Part shown: positions 7,827 through 15,689 of the stretch, piece by piece
How positions within the stretch are numbered: the stretch's first letter is position 1
How the letters are laid out: the number at the start of each line of letters is the position of its first letter
Assembly (NCBI RefSeq): GCF_002246015.1
Contig: NZ_NOLJ01000003.1
Coordinates: 19,528-55,939 of the forward strand
From: Nostoc sp. 'Peltigera membranacea cyanobiont' 210A
GTDB lineage: Bacteria > Cyanobacteriota > Cyanobacteriia > Cyanobacteriales > Nostocaceae
DNA: 36,412 nucleotides
Direction: 5' to 3'
Made by a program: the position numbers and the translations under genes
Notes under the pieces: model-generated
Told to the model about the DNA's origin: nothing
Seen by the model: only the letters and a program-made list of their open reading frames with translations
Database searches by the model: none

Positions 7827-8708
7827 ATGAGTGGTTACATCCAGTCAGAAACAGATGAATCTTTGGCGGCAGAATTATGCAGTCCTCTCCCAACAGAGCG
7901 AGTAATATTTACATACGCAATGAATGCGATCGCTTTTGGTCTTACAGGTATAGTACTCATTCCTTTATTATCAATTTTGTGGGAAATTTTCGTCCGGGGA
8001 ATATCTGGACTCAAATCAGAAATGTTTGTCAAAGCAGTTATTGATAATGGCTTTGGCAATGCCATCTTGGGAACCATAATCATGGTGGTAATTGGTGCTA
8101 TTTTAAGCATTCCCACAGGGATCATGACAGGAATTTTCTTAGCAGAATTTAATCAAACTAACCCAGTTGCTAGTATCGTTCGTTTTGTTACTAGTATTCT
8201 TACAGGTGTGCCTTCAATTGTTGTCGGCGTGTTTGCTTATGGTGTGATAGTTTTGGTAACTAAAGGATTTAGTGCGATCGCAGGTGGTTTTGCTTTAGCC
8301 GTGATTATGCTACCTGTAATTATACTGACAACAGAAGAATCCTTAAAACTGATTCCCACATCTCAACGCCTCGCCTCCGCTGCTTTAGGTGGAACTCGCT
8401 TCCAAACTACTTTTCGCATTGTTGTAACTACAGCAATCCCTGGAATCACTACAGGTATTTTATTAGCTGTAGCTCGTGCGGCTGGTGAAACAGCACCCTT
8501 AATTTTTACCGCTTTATTTAGTCTAGATTGGTCAGAAGGATTGTTAAGTCCAACAGCTTCTTTACCAGTATTGATTTTTAACCTCTATAACGACCCCGAC
8601 CCCCAAAAAAGTCAATTGGTATGGACTACTTCTATAGTTCTACTCGGCTTAATTTTATGTGTCAGTATTATCTCTCGCTTAGTTATTAGGCAGAGAAGAA
8701 TAAATTGA
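7827..8708 (+). CDS. pstA: PstA, phosphate ABC transporter permease
   Basis: A 293-residue permease with six hydrophobic helices. The family signatures are the EAA loop ASAALGGTRFQTTFRIV (around residues 184-200) and AVARAAGETAPLIFTALF. It pairs with PstC to form the phosphate channel and binds PstB from the cytoplasm. Its length is normal and there is no sign of damage. The gap to the first pstB (177 bases) is filled with dispersed repeats rather than coding sequence, so the operon has been stretched here. Confidence 0.95.
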   Translation: MSGYIQSETDESLAAELCSPLPTERVIFTYAMNAIAFGLTGIVLIPLLSILWEIFVRGISGLKSEMFVKAVIDNGFGNAILGTIIMVVIGAILSIPTGIMTGIFLAEFNQTNPVASIVRFVTSILTGVPSIVVGVFAYGVIVLVTKGFSAIAGGFALAVIMLPVIILTTEESLKLIPTSQRLASAALGGTRFQTTFRIVVTTAIPGITTGILLAVARAAGETAPLIFTALFSLDWSEGLLSPTASLPVLIFNLYNDPDPQKSQLVWTTSIVLLGLILCVSIISRLVIRQRRIN

Positions 8709-8711
8709 AGA

Positions 8712-8850
8712 AGAATTCAGAATTCTGAATTCAGGTGGTCGCCGAGCGCAGTCGAGGTGAGTCAGAATCAAGATGTTTGCGTTCGCTATTCGTCAGTCGT
8801 ACAGAATTCATACTGAATCCTGACTCCTGACTCCTGACTCCTGAATTCTG
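8712..8850. repeat. Mosaic repeat with STRR heptamers between pstA and pstB
   Basis: The left part contains alternating GAATTC/CAGAATTC palindromes. The right part has four exact 7-base units, TCCTGAC three times and then TCCTGAA (8818-8845), ending again with GAATTC. Both are recognisable dispersed repeat types of heterocystous cyanobacteria. They lie inside what should be a polycistronic operon. Confidence 0.75.
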
Positions 8851-8885
8851 TTTTGATAAATTTTTATTTCGCACCTTGGGAAAGC

Positions 8886-9665
8886 ATGAGTAACCTAATT
8901 CCAGCTATCAAAGTTAAAAATATCAGCTTTTACTATGGCACAATCAAAGCAATTGAAAAGGTGTCAATAGATATTTACCAAAACCAAGTCACGGCAATTA
9001 TTGGCCCTAGTGGTTGTGGTAAATCTACCTTCATCAAAATTCTTAATCGCATTAGCGAATTAGAAGGGCCTGTAAAAATTGAAGGAAATGTAGAATTCTT
9101 TGGTCAGAATATTTATGCTCCTCGTGTCAACATAAATCGTTTACGCCGCCAAATCGGTATGGTATTTCAAAAACCAAATCCTTTTCCTATAAGCATTTAC
9201 GAAAATGTTGCCTACGGGATGAGAATAGCAGGTAGGCATTCAAAATTAGAATTAGATGAAATTGTTGAATCTGCACTTCACAGTGCTGCTCTTTGGGATG
9301 AAGTCAAAGATAAGCTCGATAAATCAGCTTTAGGGCTTTCTGGTGGTCAGCAACAAAGATTATGTATTGCCCGTGCTTTAGCAGTCAAGCCAAAAGTTCT
9401 GCTGATGGATGAGCCTTGCTCGGCTCTTGACCCCATCGCCACCATGAAAGTTGAAGAACTACTCCACAGTTTACAGTCTGAGTTGACAATTGCGATCGTT
9501 ACTCATAATATGCAGCAAGCCGCTCGCGTCTCTGATTTTACGGCTTTCTTTAGCACCGATGAAAGTCGGATTGGTCAAATGGTTGAATTTGGCGCTACAG
9601 AGCAAATCTTTAACAACCCATTAGACCCCCGCACCCGCGACTACATTTCAGGGCGTTTCGGTTAA
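8886..9665 (+). CDS. pstB: PstB, phosphate-importing ATPase (copy 1)
   Basis: An ABC ATPase of 259 residues from ATG 8886. A longer frame from TTG 8853 exists, but the ATG matches the start of the second copy and has GGGAAA upstream. All nucleotide-binding motifs are intact: Walker [10 protein letters not shown] (40-48), Q-loop [10 protein letters not shown] with Gln95, signature LSGGQQQRL, Walker [14 protein letters not shown], and switch His in VTHNMQQA. It powers PstCA-mediated phosphate import and, in many bacteria, takes part in phosphate signalling. It shares most residues with the second pstB 854 bases downstream, so the two are paralogues from duplication. Confidence 0.95.
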   Translation: MSNLIPAIKVKNISFYYGTIKAIEKVSIDIYQNQVTAIIGPSGCGKSTFIKILNRISELEGPVKIEGNVEFFGQNIYAPRVNINRLRRQIGMVFQKPNPFPISIYENVAYGMRIAGRHSKLELDEIVESALHSAALWDEVKDKLDKSALGLSGGQQQRLCIARALAVKPKVLLMDEPCSALDPIATMKVEELLHSLQSELTIAIVTHNMQQAARVSDFTAFFSTDESRIGQMVEFGATEQIFNNPLDPRTRDYISGRFG

Positions 9666-9801
9666 GATACTTTCAAGCGTGACTTATTGATTTTTGTCGA
9701 ACTAGCTTGCACTAGAAGATACTCATAAAATGTAGTTTAAAAAAGTTACTAATTTATCTTTATAAAAAACTAACTCCTCACTATTTATGAGAAATATACA
9801 G

Positions 9802-9936
9802 CAATACAGTTCAGTTAAGCCTAAAACTCAACTTCTATGTAGGTTGGGTTGAGGAACGAAACCCAACACTTCCTTGACTTTGTTGGGTTTCACTTCGTTC
9901 TACCCAACCTACAATTTTCTTAACTTAACGGTATTG
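9802..9936. mobile_element. MITE-like inverted-repeat element in the pstB1-pstB2 spacer
   Basis: The outer ends are an 18-base inverted repeat with two mismatches (9802-9819 and 9919-9936, CAATAC...TTAAG). Nested inside is a longer inverted pair starting TGTAGGTTGGGTTGAGGAACG and ending ACCCAACCTACA (9838-9913). It encodes no protein. The same outer end and inner GTAGGTTGGGT core recur near 33.1-33.5 kb, so it is a mobile or once-mobile family. Confidence 0.72.
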
Positions 9937-10060
9937 AAATATACAGTAAAATTCATAATTCAGGAGTAAAACACTCTTTATATAGGAATCATATTTGATT
10001 TCTGAAAAAATCTCGGTAGTCTTGTAATGGACTGTCATGGCTTTAATGTTGCAAAAAAAT

Positions 10061-10092
10061 TGTAGGTTGGGTGAAGCGGAGCGCAACCCAAC
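10061..10092. repeat. Second GTAGGTTGGGT repeat copy
   Basis: TGTAGGTTGGGTGAAGCGG...CGCAACCCAACA is a shortened copy of the inverted-repeat family described at 9838-9913. It nearly matches the left arm at 33153. Confidence 0.75.
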
Positions 10093-10519
10093 AAAAGTCT
10101 ACGTCTAATGAACTATTTTGCGTAGACATTCCACTACCTGCATTTCAAAAATCAAATACTAGTCCTTATCTGGGTAACAGACTTAGCTTGTGTAACCTCA
10201 CCAAATTGAAATCTGCTGTATGATATTCATATTTTCATTTCTACGTAGCTATTTTAAATTGAACTAGACCTAATCCTTTTTTATAAGAAAGGATGCTATA
10301 TCAGTCAAGGTGCAAAAGATAGGTATAAAAAGTCTGTAAAAGATCGATTTTGGAACACAGTCTTGATACAAATATTTAATAACACTTTATTTGCTGTATG
10401 ACTAGTGTGTAGCTACGTAATTTCTATGAATATCTCATTTTGGCAGTAACATAGTGAAACAGCATTGCTGATTTGTACTGTTTTACTTAATCAAGTTTTG
10501 TTTCACACGTTTTAGGAAT
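10093..10519. other. Gene-free spacer upstream of the second pstB
   Basis: No gene is visible. A piece at 10195-10221 (CCTCACCAAATTGAAATCTGC and TGTA) matches the right part of the small inverted-repeat element at 33011-33073. The rest is AT-rich. No 11-base TTAA array like the one before pstS was found, so a separate Pho promoter for the second pstB is not supported. Confidence 0.5.
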
Positions 10520-11299
10520 ATGAGTAAACTAATTCCAGCCATCAGAGTCAAAAACTTCAGCTTCTCTTACGACACTCAAAAGATAGTTGAAGGCGTGTCA
10601 ATGGATATTTACCAAAACCATGTCACGGCAATTATTGGTTCTAGTGGTTGTGGGAAGTCTACTTTTCTTAAATCGTTAAATCGCATGAGTGAATTAGAAG
10701 CAGAAGTAAAGGTTGAAGGAAAAGTGGAATTTTTTGGGCAGAGTATTTATGAGCGTCGTGTTAACATCAATCGCTTACGTCGCCAAGTTAGCATGGTTTT
10801 TCCCAAACCAAATCTTTTTCCCATGAGCGTTTACGATAATGTTGCTTATGGGGTGAAGTTAGTTGGATGGCATCCGAAAGTAGAATTAGATGGAATTGTT
10901 GAATCTGCCATCAAAGCTGCCGAACTTTGGGATGAAGTGAAAAATAAGCTGCACAAATCTGCTTTAGAGCTTTCTGGTGGTCAACAGCAAAGATTATGTA
11001 TTGCCCGTGCTTTAGCGGTCAAACCTAATGTTTTGCTGATGGATGAGCCTTGTTCAGGTCTCGATCCTATGGGTAGTATGAAAATCGAGAATTTGATCCA
11101 TAATTTGCGTTCTGAGTTGACAATTGTGATTGTTAGTCACAATATGCAGCAAGTTACTCGCCTATCTGATTTTACGGCTTTCTTTTATAGTAATGAAAAT
11201 CGTATTACTCAAATGGTTGAATTTGGTACTACAAATAAAATATTCACTAACCCTGTGGATTCTCGCACCCGCGACTATGTTTTCGCTCGCGTCAGTTGA
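10520..11299 (+). CDS. pstB: PstB paralogue (copy 2) with altered Q-loop
   Basis: A 259-residue ABC ATPase collinear with the first PstB along its whole length. Walker A is GSSGCGKST, the signature is LSGGQQQRL, Walker B is [13 protein letters not shown], and the switch His is kept (VSHNMQQV). The Q-loop reads MVFPKPNLFP: the invariant Gln95 is Pro (codon CCC), and the following Pro is Leu. In ABC ATPases this Gln contacts Mg/water and couples ATP state to the permease, so the protein may be weakly active, regulatory, or work only in a mixed dimer with copy 1. The gene is followed by a strong terminator, so it closes the pst locus. It is separated from copy 1 by repeat elements. Confidence 0.93.
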   Translation: MSKLIPAIRVKNFSFSYDTQKIVEGVSMDIYQNHVTAIIGSSGCGKSTFLKSLNRMSELEAEVKVEGKVEFFGQSIYERRVNINRLRRQVSMVFPKPNLFPMSVYDNVAYGVKLVGWHPKVELDGIVESAIKAAELWDEVKNKLHKSALELSGGQQQRLCIARALAVKPNVLLMDEPCSGLDPMGSMKIENLIHNLRSELTIVIVSHNMQQVTRLSDFTAFFYSNENRITQMVEFGTTNKIFTNPVDSRTRDYVFARVS

Positions 11300-11342
11300 A
11301 GCGCTTCTTAAATTCTAGCCATTCAGAGGGTTACTACATAGT

Positions 11343-11392
11343 GCAAGCGGAAATTAAGGGTTGAATTGAATTTCCGCTTGCTTTAAGTTTTT
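11343..11392 (+). terminator. Intrinsic terminator after the second pstB
   Basis: A perfect 13-base stem, GCAAGCGGAAATT (11343-11355) with AATTTCCGCTTGC (11369-11381), encloses a 13-base loop and is followed by TTTAAGTTTTT. It lies 43 bases after the pstB2 stop codon. Confidence 0.85.
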
Positions 11393-11485
11393 CTGGTGTT
11401 AGGCAATGCAATCTGATATTGACAGTATTTTTTTATACTATATATTTAAAGACAAGTATTTGCTTTAGACCACCTGAATCATAAA

Positions 11486-12760
11486 ATGAAATGTCCCCGG
11501 TGCGAATCTACTTCATATCGTAAAAATGGTCGTCGGAATGACAAGCAGAATTACCTGTGCAAAAATTGTGGTAAACAATTCCTAGAACCCGCATTCTCTC
11601 GTCCCTTAGAAACCGACTTGCTTGCTAACAGCAACGGATACACTAAAGTATCTACGGCTGAAACGATGGAACTTTCTTTAGTAAAAAACCTGCCAGAAGA
11701 AAAAATCACAGAGACAAGCCTTGACTCTTTTAGTTTGACATTAGCTGAACAACTGCTGCAAACAATATTATCGCCTGGTTGGTTAGAATCTGCTGCTTTC
11801 AGCCAATTTATTCAAAAAATTCAACAAAAAGCTGAAATAAAGTATCAATTAGAAACAGGGATATCGCTTCTACTTTTGGATGCAGAAAACTTAAAACTAG
11901 ATATTAATTCAGAATTATTTTTAGCTAGTGTCTGCAAATATCCCCTCCAATTTAAAATGGCATTTGCCAACTGGAAAAATCCAAGTATTGGAAAGCAAGA
12001 TATTGAACTATATAACCGTGGCTATCAACTTGTCCATGTGCCAGAGGGTAAGGATAGTGCTGATGCAAAAATGATCGCTTTCGGTGCTTGTATTGTACGT
12101 TCTTATCCAACAGTTAAAGAAATATTAGTCTGTTCTAGTGATGGAATTTTAATTCACCTTTGCAACGAACTCCAAAACCAAGGATTAATTGTCTATTGGG
12201 TACGTAGACAAGGGCAAAGTTTGCATATAGAAAACCGGAATACTGGCAAATTAACTCATTATTCCTTAGCAATGGCAACAGAAGTTCCATCCTTGGAAAA
12301 AGTGGTTGAGCAAATTCAAGATTTAATTAAAAATGAACAAGATTCAATCAATACTCGATTACACAGGTTAACAACCATTGCAAGTTTATTTCAAGAAAGA
12401 TCCAATATTACTAATAAATCTAATCATAAGAAACCAGAAATTGAGGAAATTATCCCTATTATAGATAATTCATCTGCACAATCTATTCAAGAAGAATCTG
12501 CGGAAATTCCTAATGAAAAAACATTAGATAAATTACTATTAAAAATTATTCAAGATATACAAACAAAGTCTCCTAAAACTAAATTATCTGTGTCCAAACT
12601 AGGTTCAGAGTTACAGAAAATAACTGGAGAGTCTCCTAATTCAATTATTAAAAAATTAAAGTTAGGTTCCAATTTTACCAAATATTTAGAATCATCTCCC
12701 ACATTTACATTAAAGGCGAGTGGCAAGGAATATGAGGTAATGGTGCTACTCAGCGAGTAA
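11486..12760 (+). CDS. Zinc-ribbon / NYN (PIN-like) nuclease / LOTUS-like protein
   Basis: A 424-residue protein of three parts. Residues 1-35 form a Cys4 zinc ribbon (C3, C6, C25, C28; CPRCES... YLCKNCGKQF) of the type at the N-terminus of IS1-like transposase InsA. Residues ~125-260 look like a NYN domain: LLLLDAENL (D132), GKDSADAKM (D190, D193) and EILVCSSDG (D219) give the four acidic residues of a metal-dependent RNase site. Residues ~343-424 (LDKLLLKIIQDI... GSELQKI... YLESSPTFTL) resemble an OST-HTH/LOTUS RNA-binding domain, after a variable acidic linker. NYN-LOTUS combinations act on RNA. The transposon-type zinc ribbon suggests an extra nucleic-acid reader. It is monocistronic, between the pst terminator and the SDR gene. 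The target is unknown, and the LOTUS call is the least certain part. Confidence 0.8.
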   Translation: MKCPRCESTSYRKNGRRNDKQNYLCKNCGKQFLEPAFSRPLETDLLANSNGYTKVSTAETMELSLVKNLPEEKITETSLDSFSLTLAEQLLQTILSPGWLESAAFSQFIQKIQQKAEIKYQLETGISLLLLDAENLKLDINSELFLASVCKYPLQFKMAFANWKNPSIGKQDIELYNRGYQLVHVPEGKDSADAKMIAFGACIVRSYPTVKEILVCSSDGILIHLCNELQNQGLIVYWVRRQGQSLHIENRNTGKLTHYSLAMATEVPSLEKVVEQIQDLIKNEQDSINTRLHRLTTIASLFQERSNITNKSNHKKPEIEEIIPIIDNSSAQSIQEESAEIPNEKTLDKLLLKIIQDIQTKSPKTKLSVSKLGSELQKITGESPNSIIKKLKLGSNFTKYLESSPTFTLKASGKEYEVMVLLSE

Positions 12761-12806
12761 ATACTTTCTATATGTCTACCTACAACCTAAGCCTGTAATT
12801 CTGTAT

Positions 12807-12834
12807 TATGTAAAAAGATGTAAAGAAATGTAAA
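12807..12834 (-). promoter_or_regulatory. Triple HLR1-like motif (putative RpaB site)
   Basis: On the minus strand the sequence reads TTTACATT, TC, TTTACATC, TT, TTTACATA: three 8-base units with a 10-base period. The HLR1 consensus for the cyanobacterial response regulator RpaB is two (G/T)TTACA(T/A)(T/A) units separated by two bases. Units one and three match fully, and unit two misses only the last base. The array ends seven bases before the SDR start codon, a position that favours repression. Confidence 0.66.
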
Positions 12835-12841
12835 TAATACA

Positions 12842-13546
12842 ATGCAGGATAAAGTTGTTGTTATTGTCGGTGCTACTGGTGGTATTGGTTCAGCTTTAAC
12901 ACAAAAACTTGCGCCTACCGGAGTTCGGTTGGTACTGGCTGCCAGAGATGCGGTGCGTTTAACCACACTGGCTGCTGATTTACCAGGAGAAGTTTTAACT
13001 GTTCCCACCGATATTACTGACCCCAAACAGGTAGATACTTTGATAGAAAAGACCATCGCTGAGTTTGGTCAAATTGATATTTTAGTGAATGCAGCTGGTG
13101 CTGGTATACTCAAGCCCTACAACAGCCTAGAACCCGCTGATTTAGACAAGATGCTAGATGTCAACTTAAAAGGTAGCTTTTACACCACTCAGGCGGCTGC
13201 TGAAGAGATGCAAAAGCGCAAGTCTGGTCACATCTGTAATGTCGTAGGAATTCTGGGCAAGCATTCGATGGGGATGGCGGCAGCTTATTCGGCTTCTAAG
13301 TTTGGTGTTGTCGGTTTTAGCAAGTGCATGGCAGAGGAACTCAAGCGTTTTGGTATCAAGTTCACGCTATTCTACTTTGGTGGGGTAGATTCTCCTTTTT
13401 GGGATAACGTCAACCTAAAAGTAGACCGAAAAAAAATGCTCAGTCCTGAAACTGCTGCCAATGCGATTTTCTTTGCTCTTTCTGCCGAACCGCAAGCTGT
13501 GCCAATGGAAATTAACATTCAACCTGATAGTCATTTGTTCTTTTAA
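12842..13546 (+). CDS. Short-chain dehydrogenase/reductase (SDR)
   Basis: A 234-residue classical SDR: Rossmann motif VGATGGIGSA (9-18), VNAAGAG (82-88), and catalytic YSASK with Y149 and K153. The usual catalytic Ser, 13 residues before the Tyr, is Gly136 (NVVGILGK instead of NISS-type), so classical carbonyl reduction may be impaired or rely on Ser142. The substrate is unknown. The C-terminus is short and polar. A three-unit HLR1-like array sits directly before the start codon, suggesting light-stress control by RpaB. The downstream hppD gene is on the same strand after 106 bases, but a shared pathway cannot be shown. Confidence 0.88.
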   Translation: MQDKVVVIVGATGGIGSALTQKLAPTGVRLVLAARDAVRLTTLAADLPGEVLTVPTDITDPKQVDTLIEKTIAEFGQIDILVNAAGAGILKPYNSLEPADLDKMLDVNLKGSFYTTQAAAEEMQKRKSGHICNVVGILGKHSMGMAAAYSASKFGVVGFSKCMAEELKRFGIKFTLFYFGGVDSPFWDNVNLKVDRKKMLSPETAANAIFFALSAEPQAVPMEINIQPDSHLFF

Positions 13547-13652
13547 AGGGGGAGTGCGCCTAGATAATTCTTGCTTAGGAAGGACGTGAAAATCTAGCAA
13601 AAAAGGCAAAATTTACAGATATATAAACTGTTATGCTGAATTTTCAGTATCT

Positions 13653-14738
13653 ATGAAAATTGATCACGTTCATTTCTATGTAGAAGACGCCAAAGTATGG
13701 CGGGATTGGTTTGTACACCATCTTGGTTTTCAAGCAGTAACCGATCGCATCAGTTCATTTCACACTTGTACAGAAGTGGTGAAAAATGGTGATGTCTGCT
13801 TTTTTCTGTCTTCACCACTGTTACCTACAAGTCCAGTAGCTGAATTTCTGCGTCAATATCCACCTGGTGTGGCAGATGTGGCTTTTGCTGTCGAAGATGT
13901 CGAAGGCGCGATCGCACAAGCTCAAAAACACGGTGCTACAATCCTACAACCCATCCAAGAACGCAAGGTAGGTACGGTGTTCATCAAATGTGGCAAAATT
14001 GCTGCCTGGGGTGGATTGACTCATACATTGATAGAAAGGTCATTGGTCATTTGTCCGTCGTCATTTGTAACTAACACAAATGACAAAGAACAAATGATAA
14101 ATGACAACACTTTTACCGCCATAGATCACGTAGTGCTAAACGTGGCAGTTGGTGAATTGGATGGTGCTGTGGCTTGGTACGAAAAAATCCTAGATTTTCA
14201 ACCCCAGCAGGCATTTAAAATTAAAACCAATCGCTCTGCTTTACACAGCCAGGTGATGGTTTCACATAATGGTAGCGTCCAATTGCCAATTAATGAACCG
14301 GCTTCTGAGAATTCTCAAATTCAGGAATTTCTAGATGTCAATCGGGGGCCAGGAATTCAACATATTGCCTTGCGGACGACTAATCTTGTGAGTGCGATCG
14401 CTAAATTTCGTGCCAGTGGTTTATCCTTACTCTCGGTTCCCCAAACCTATTACTCACAGCTAAAACAGCGTCCAGGACTCACGCTATCACCCTTAGAATT
14501 AGAAGCGATCGCTCAACAGGAAATTCTGGTGGACTGGCAAGAATATACTTCCGTAGAGGCACAACAAACCGCGCCCCTACTACTGCAAATTTTCACCCAG
14601 CCCATTTTTGAACAACCGACATTTTTCTTTGAGTTTATTGAACGCCGTTTCCAAGCTCAAGGTTTTGGCGAAGGTAATTTTCGCGCTTTATTTGAAGCCA
14701 TTGAAAGCGAACAAATCAAACGCGGTACTTTGCAATGA
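13653..14738 (+). CDS. hppD: 4-hydroxyphenylpyruvate dioxygenase (HPPD)
   Basis: A 361-residue protein made of two vicinal-oxygen-chelate halves. The predicted iron ligands are H159 (AIDHVVLNV), H237 (GIQHIALRT) and E327 (FFFEFIERR), and the C-terminal GFGEGNFRALFEAIE helix caps the active site. It converts 4-hydroxyphenylpyruvate to homogentisate, the entry to tocopherol synthesis and tyrosine breakdown in cyanobacteria. Residues about 129-152, between the two halves, are encoded by an inserted 70-base heptamer repeat. This keeps the frame and adds an odd linker (LVICPSSFVTNTNDKEQMIN). Both halves keep their motifs, so the enzyme is probably active. Confidence 0.92.
   Translation: MKIDHVHFYVEDAKVWRDWFVHHLGFQAVTDRISSFHTCTEVVKNGDVCFFLSSPLLPTSPVAEFLRQYPPGVADVAFAVEDVEGAIAQAQKHGATILQPIQERKVGTVFIKCGKIAAWGGLTHTLIERSLVICPSSFVTNTNDKEQMINDNTFTAIDHVVLNVAVGELDGAVAWYEKILDFQPQQAFKIKTNRSALHSQVMVSHNGSVQLPINEPASENSQIQEFLDVNRGPGIQHIALRTTNLVSAIAKFRASGLSLLSVPQTYYSQLKQRPGLTLSPLELEAIAQQEILVDWQEYTSVEAQQTAPLLLQIFTQPIFEQPTFFFEFIERRFQAQGFGEGNFRALFEAIESEQIKRGTLQ
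14038..14107. repeat. STRR heptamer tract inside hppD
   Basis: Ten consecutive 7-base units in register: GGTCATT twice, TGTCCGT, CGTCATT, TGTAACT, AACACAA, ATGACAA, AGAACAA, ATGATAA, ATGACAA. The right half is approximately the reverse complement of the left (TCATTTGT / ACAAATGA), so it can form a hairpin. It matches the ATGACAA-type tracts at 26.6 and 28.5 kb but here lies within coding sequence. Confidence 0.85.
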
Positions 14739-14840
14739 TGCCTGAGTGCAAAATATCAATTGAAATTAGCTAAACTTGATAGTCTCGAAAAATAGACATA
14801 CATCTGAGATAATTTTAATAAAAATTAACATTTTCCGCCG

Positions 14841-15533
14841 ATGCTAAGACTGATTACTGACTTCGACGGCCCAATTATTGATGTTTCCGAACGGTACTAC
14901 CGCGTTTATCAATTCTGCTTAGATAAAACCCGTCGCCCAGATCAAGTAGTGCAAGAACTTCCGAAAGCGGAATTTTGGCAGTTAAAGCGATCGCGTGTTC
15001 CTGAAAAACAAATCGCCTTAAATTCTGGGTTAGACGAAGCCCAAGCCCAAGAATTCGCCCAATTGCGGCGGCAAACTGTGCATACAGAAGCTTATTTCAA
15101 CTATGACACTCTCGCGCTTGGTGCTGTGGATGCACTGTTAAAAATTCAAGAAGCTGGAATTGATTTGGCAGTTATGACGATGCGCCGAGTTCGAGAACTA
15201 GATTATGCCTTTAAAAAATACGATTTAGGTAAATTTTTCCCGGAAAATCGCTGTTACTGTCTAAGTAACGACTACGTTAAAACTCGCGATATTGAAGATA
15301 AGCCCTTGTTAATGGCTAGGGCATTAAAAGAACTGCCCCCGGCTGCTGATACCTGGATGGTGGGAGATACGGAAGCCGACATCACCGCTGCGAAAAATTA
15401 TGGTATTAAGGTAATGGCTGTAGAATCTGGGATTCGCGATCGCACCCAACTAGAACTTTACCACCCCGACTTAATCGTTCAGGATTTCAGCACTGCTGTA
15501 GATATAGTTCTAAAACCTAAATATTTGGTATAA
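14841..15533 (+). CDS. HAD-superfamily hydrolase, phosphoglycolate phosphatase-like
   Basis: A 230-residue cytoplasmic HAD protein. Motif I is LITDFDGPIID, with nucleophile D7 and acid/base D9. A helical cap follows (residues ~15-95), then motif II (LAVMTMRR) and motif IV (WMVGDTEADITAAKNYG). Such enzymes dephosphorylate small phosphometabolites; the substrate cannot be read from sequence. The gene is followed by a good intrinsic terminator and lies on the same strand as hppD, about 100 bases downstream. Length and motifs are complete. Confidence 0.88.
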   Translation: MLRLITDFDGPIIDVSERYYRVYQFCLDKTRRPDQVVQELPKAEFWQLKRSRVPEKQIALNSGLDEAQAQEFAQLRRQTVHTEAYFNYDTLALGAVDALLKIQEAGIDLAVMTMRRVRELDYAFKKYDLGKFFPENRCYCLSNDYVKTRDIEDKPLLMARALKELPPAADTWMVGDTEADITAAKNYGIKVMAVESGIRDRTQLELYHPDLIVQDFSTAVDIVLKPKYLV

Positions 15534-15592
15534 AAAGGCTCTGTAGCTGCAACAGATTCAATAAATCAGAAATTCAGGTTGCAAATTAAAAT

Positions 15593-15629
15593 AGGAGTCA
15601 AAATAGGTATTTTGACTCCTGACTTTTTT
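15593..15629. terminator. Terminator between convergent genes
   Basis: A perfect 13-base stem, AGGAGTCAAAATA and TATTTTGACTCCT, separated by GG and followed on the plus strand by GACTTTTTTA. On the minus strand the stem is followed by a T-rich stretch, so it may also serve the converging CPP1-like gene. Confidence 0.82.
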
Positions 15630-15689
15630 ATCTTAGAAGAACACACATAAACCATGTCTTCTTTATACAAACGTACTTACGGCAGTGGT

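Noticed and set aside
10222..10519. A second Pho box before pstB2
   Set aside because: Several TTAA words occur but not in an 11-base phase, so AT-richness explains them.
11486..12760. Calling this gene an IS1 transposase because of its zinc ribbon
   Set aside because: The ribbon is only the first 35 residues. No DDE domain, terminal inverted repeats or InsB frame is present.
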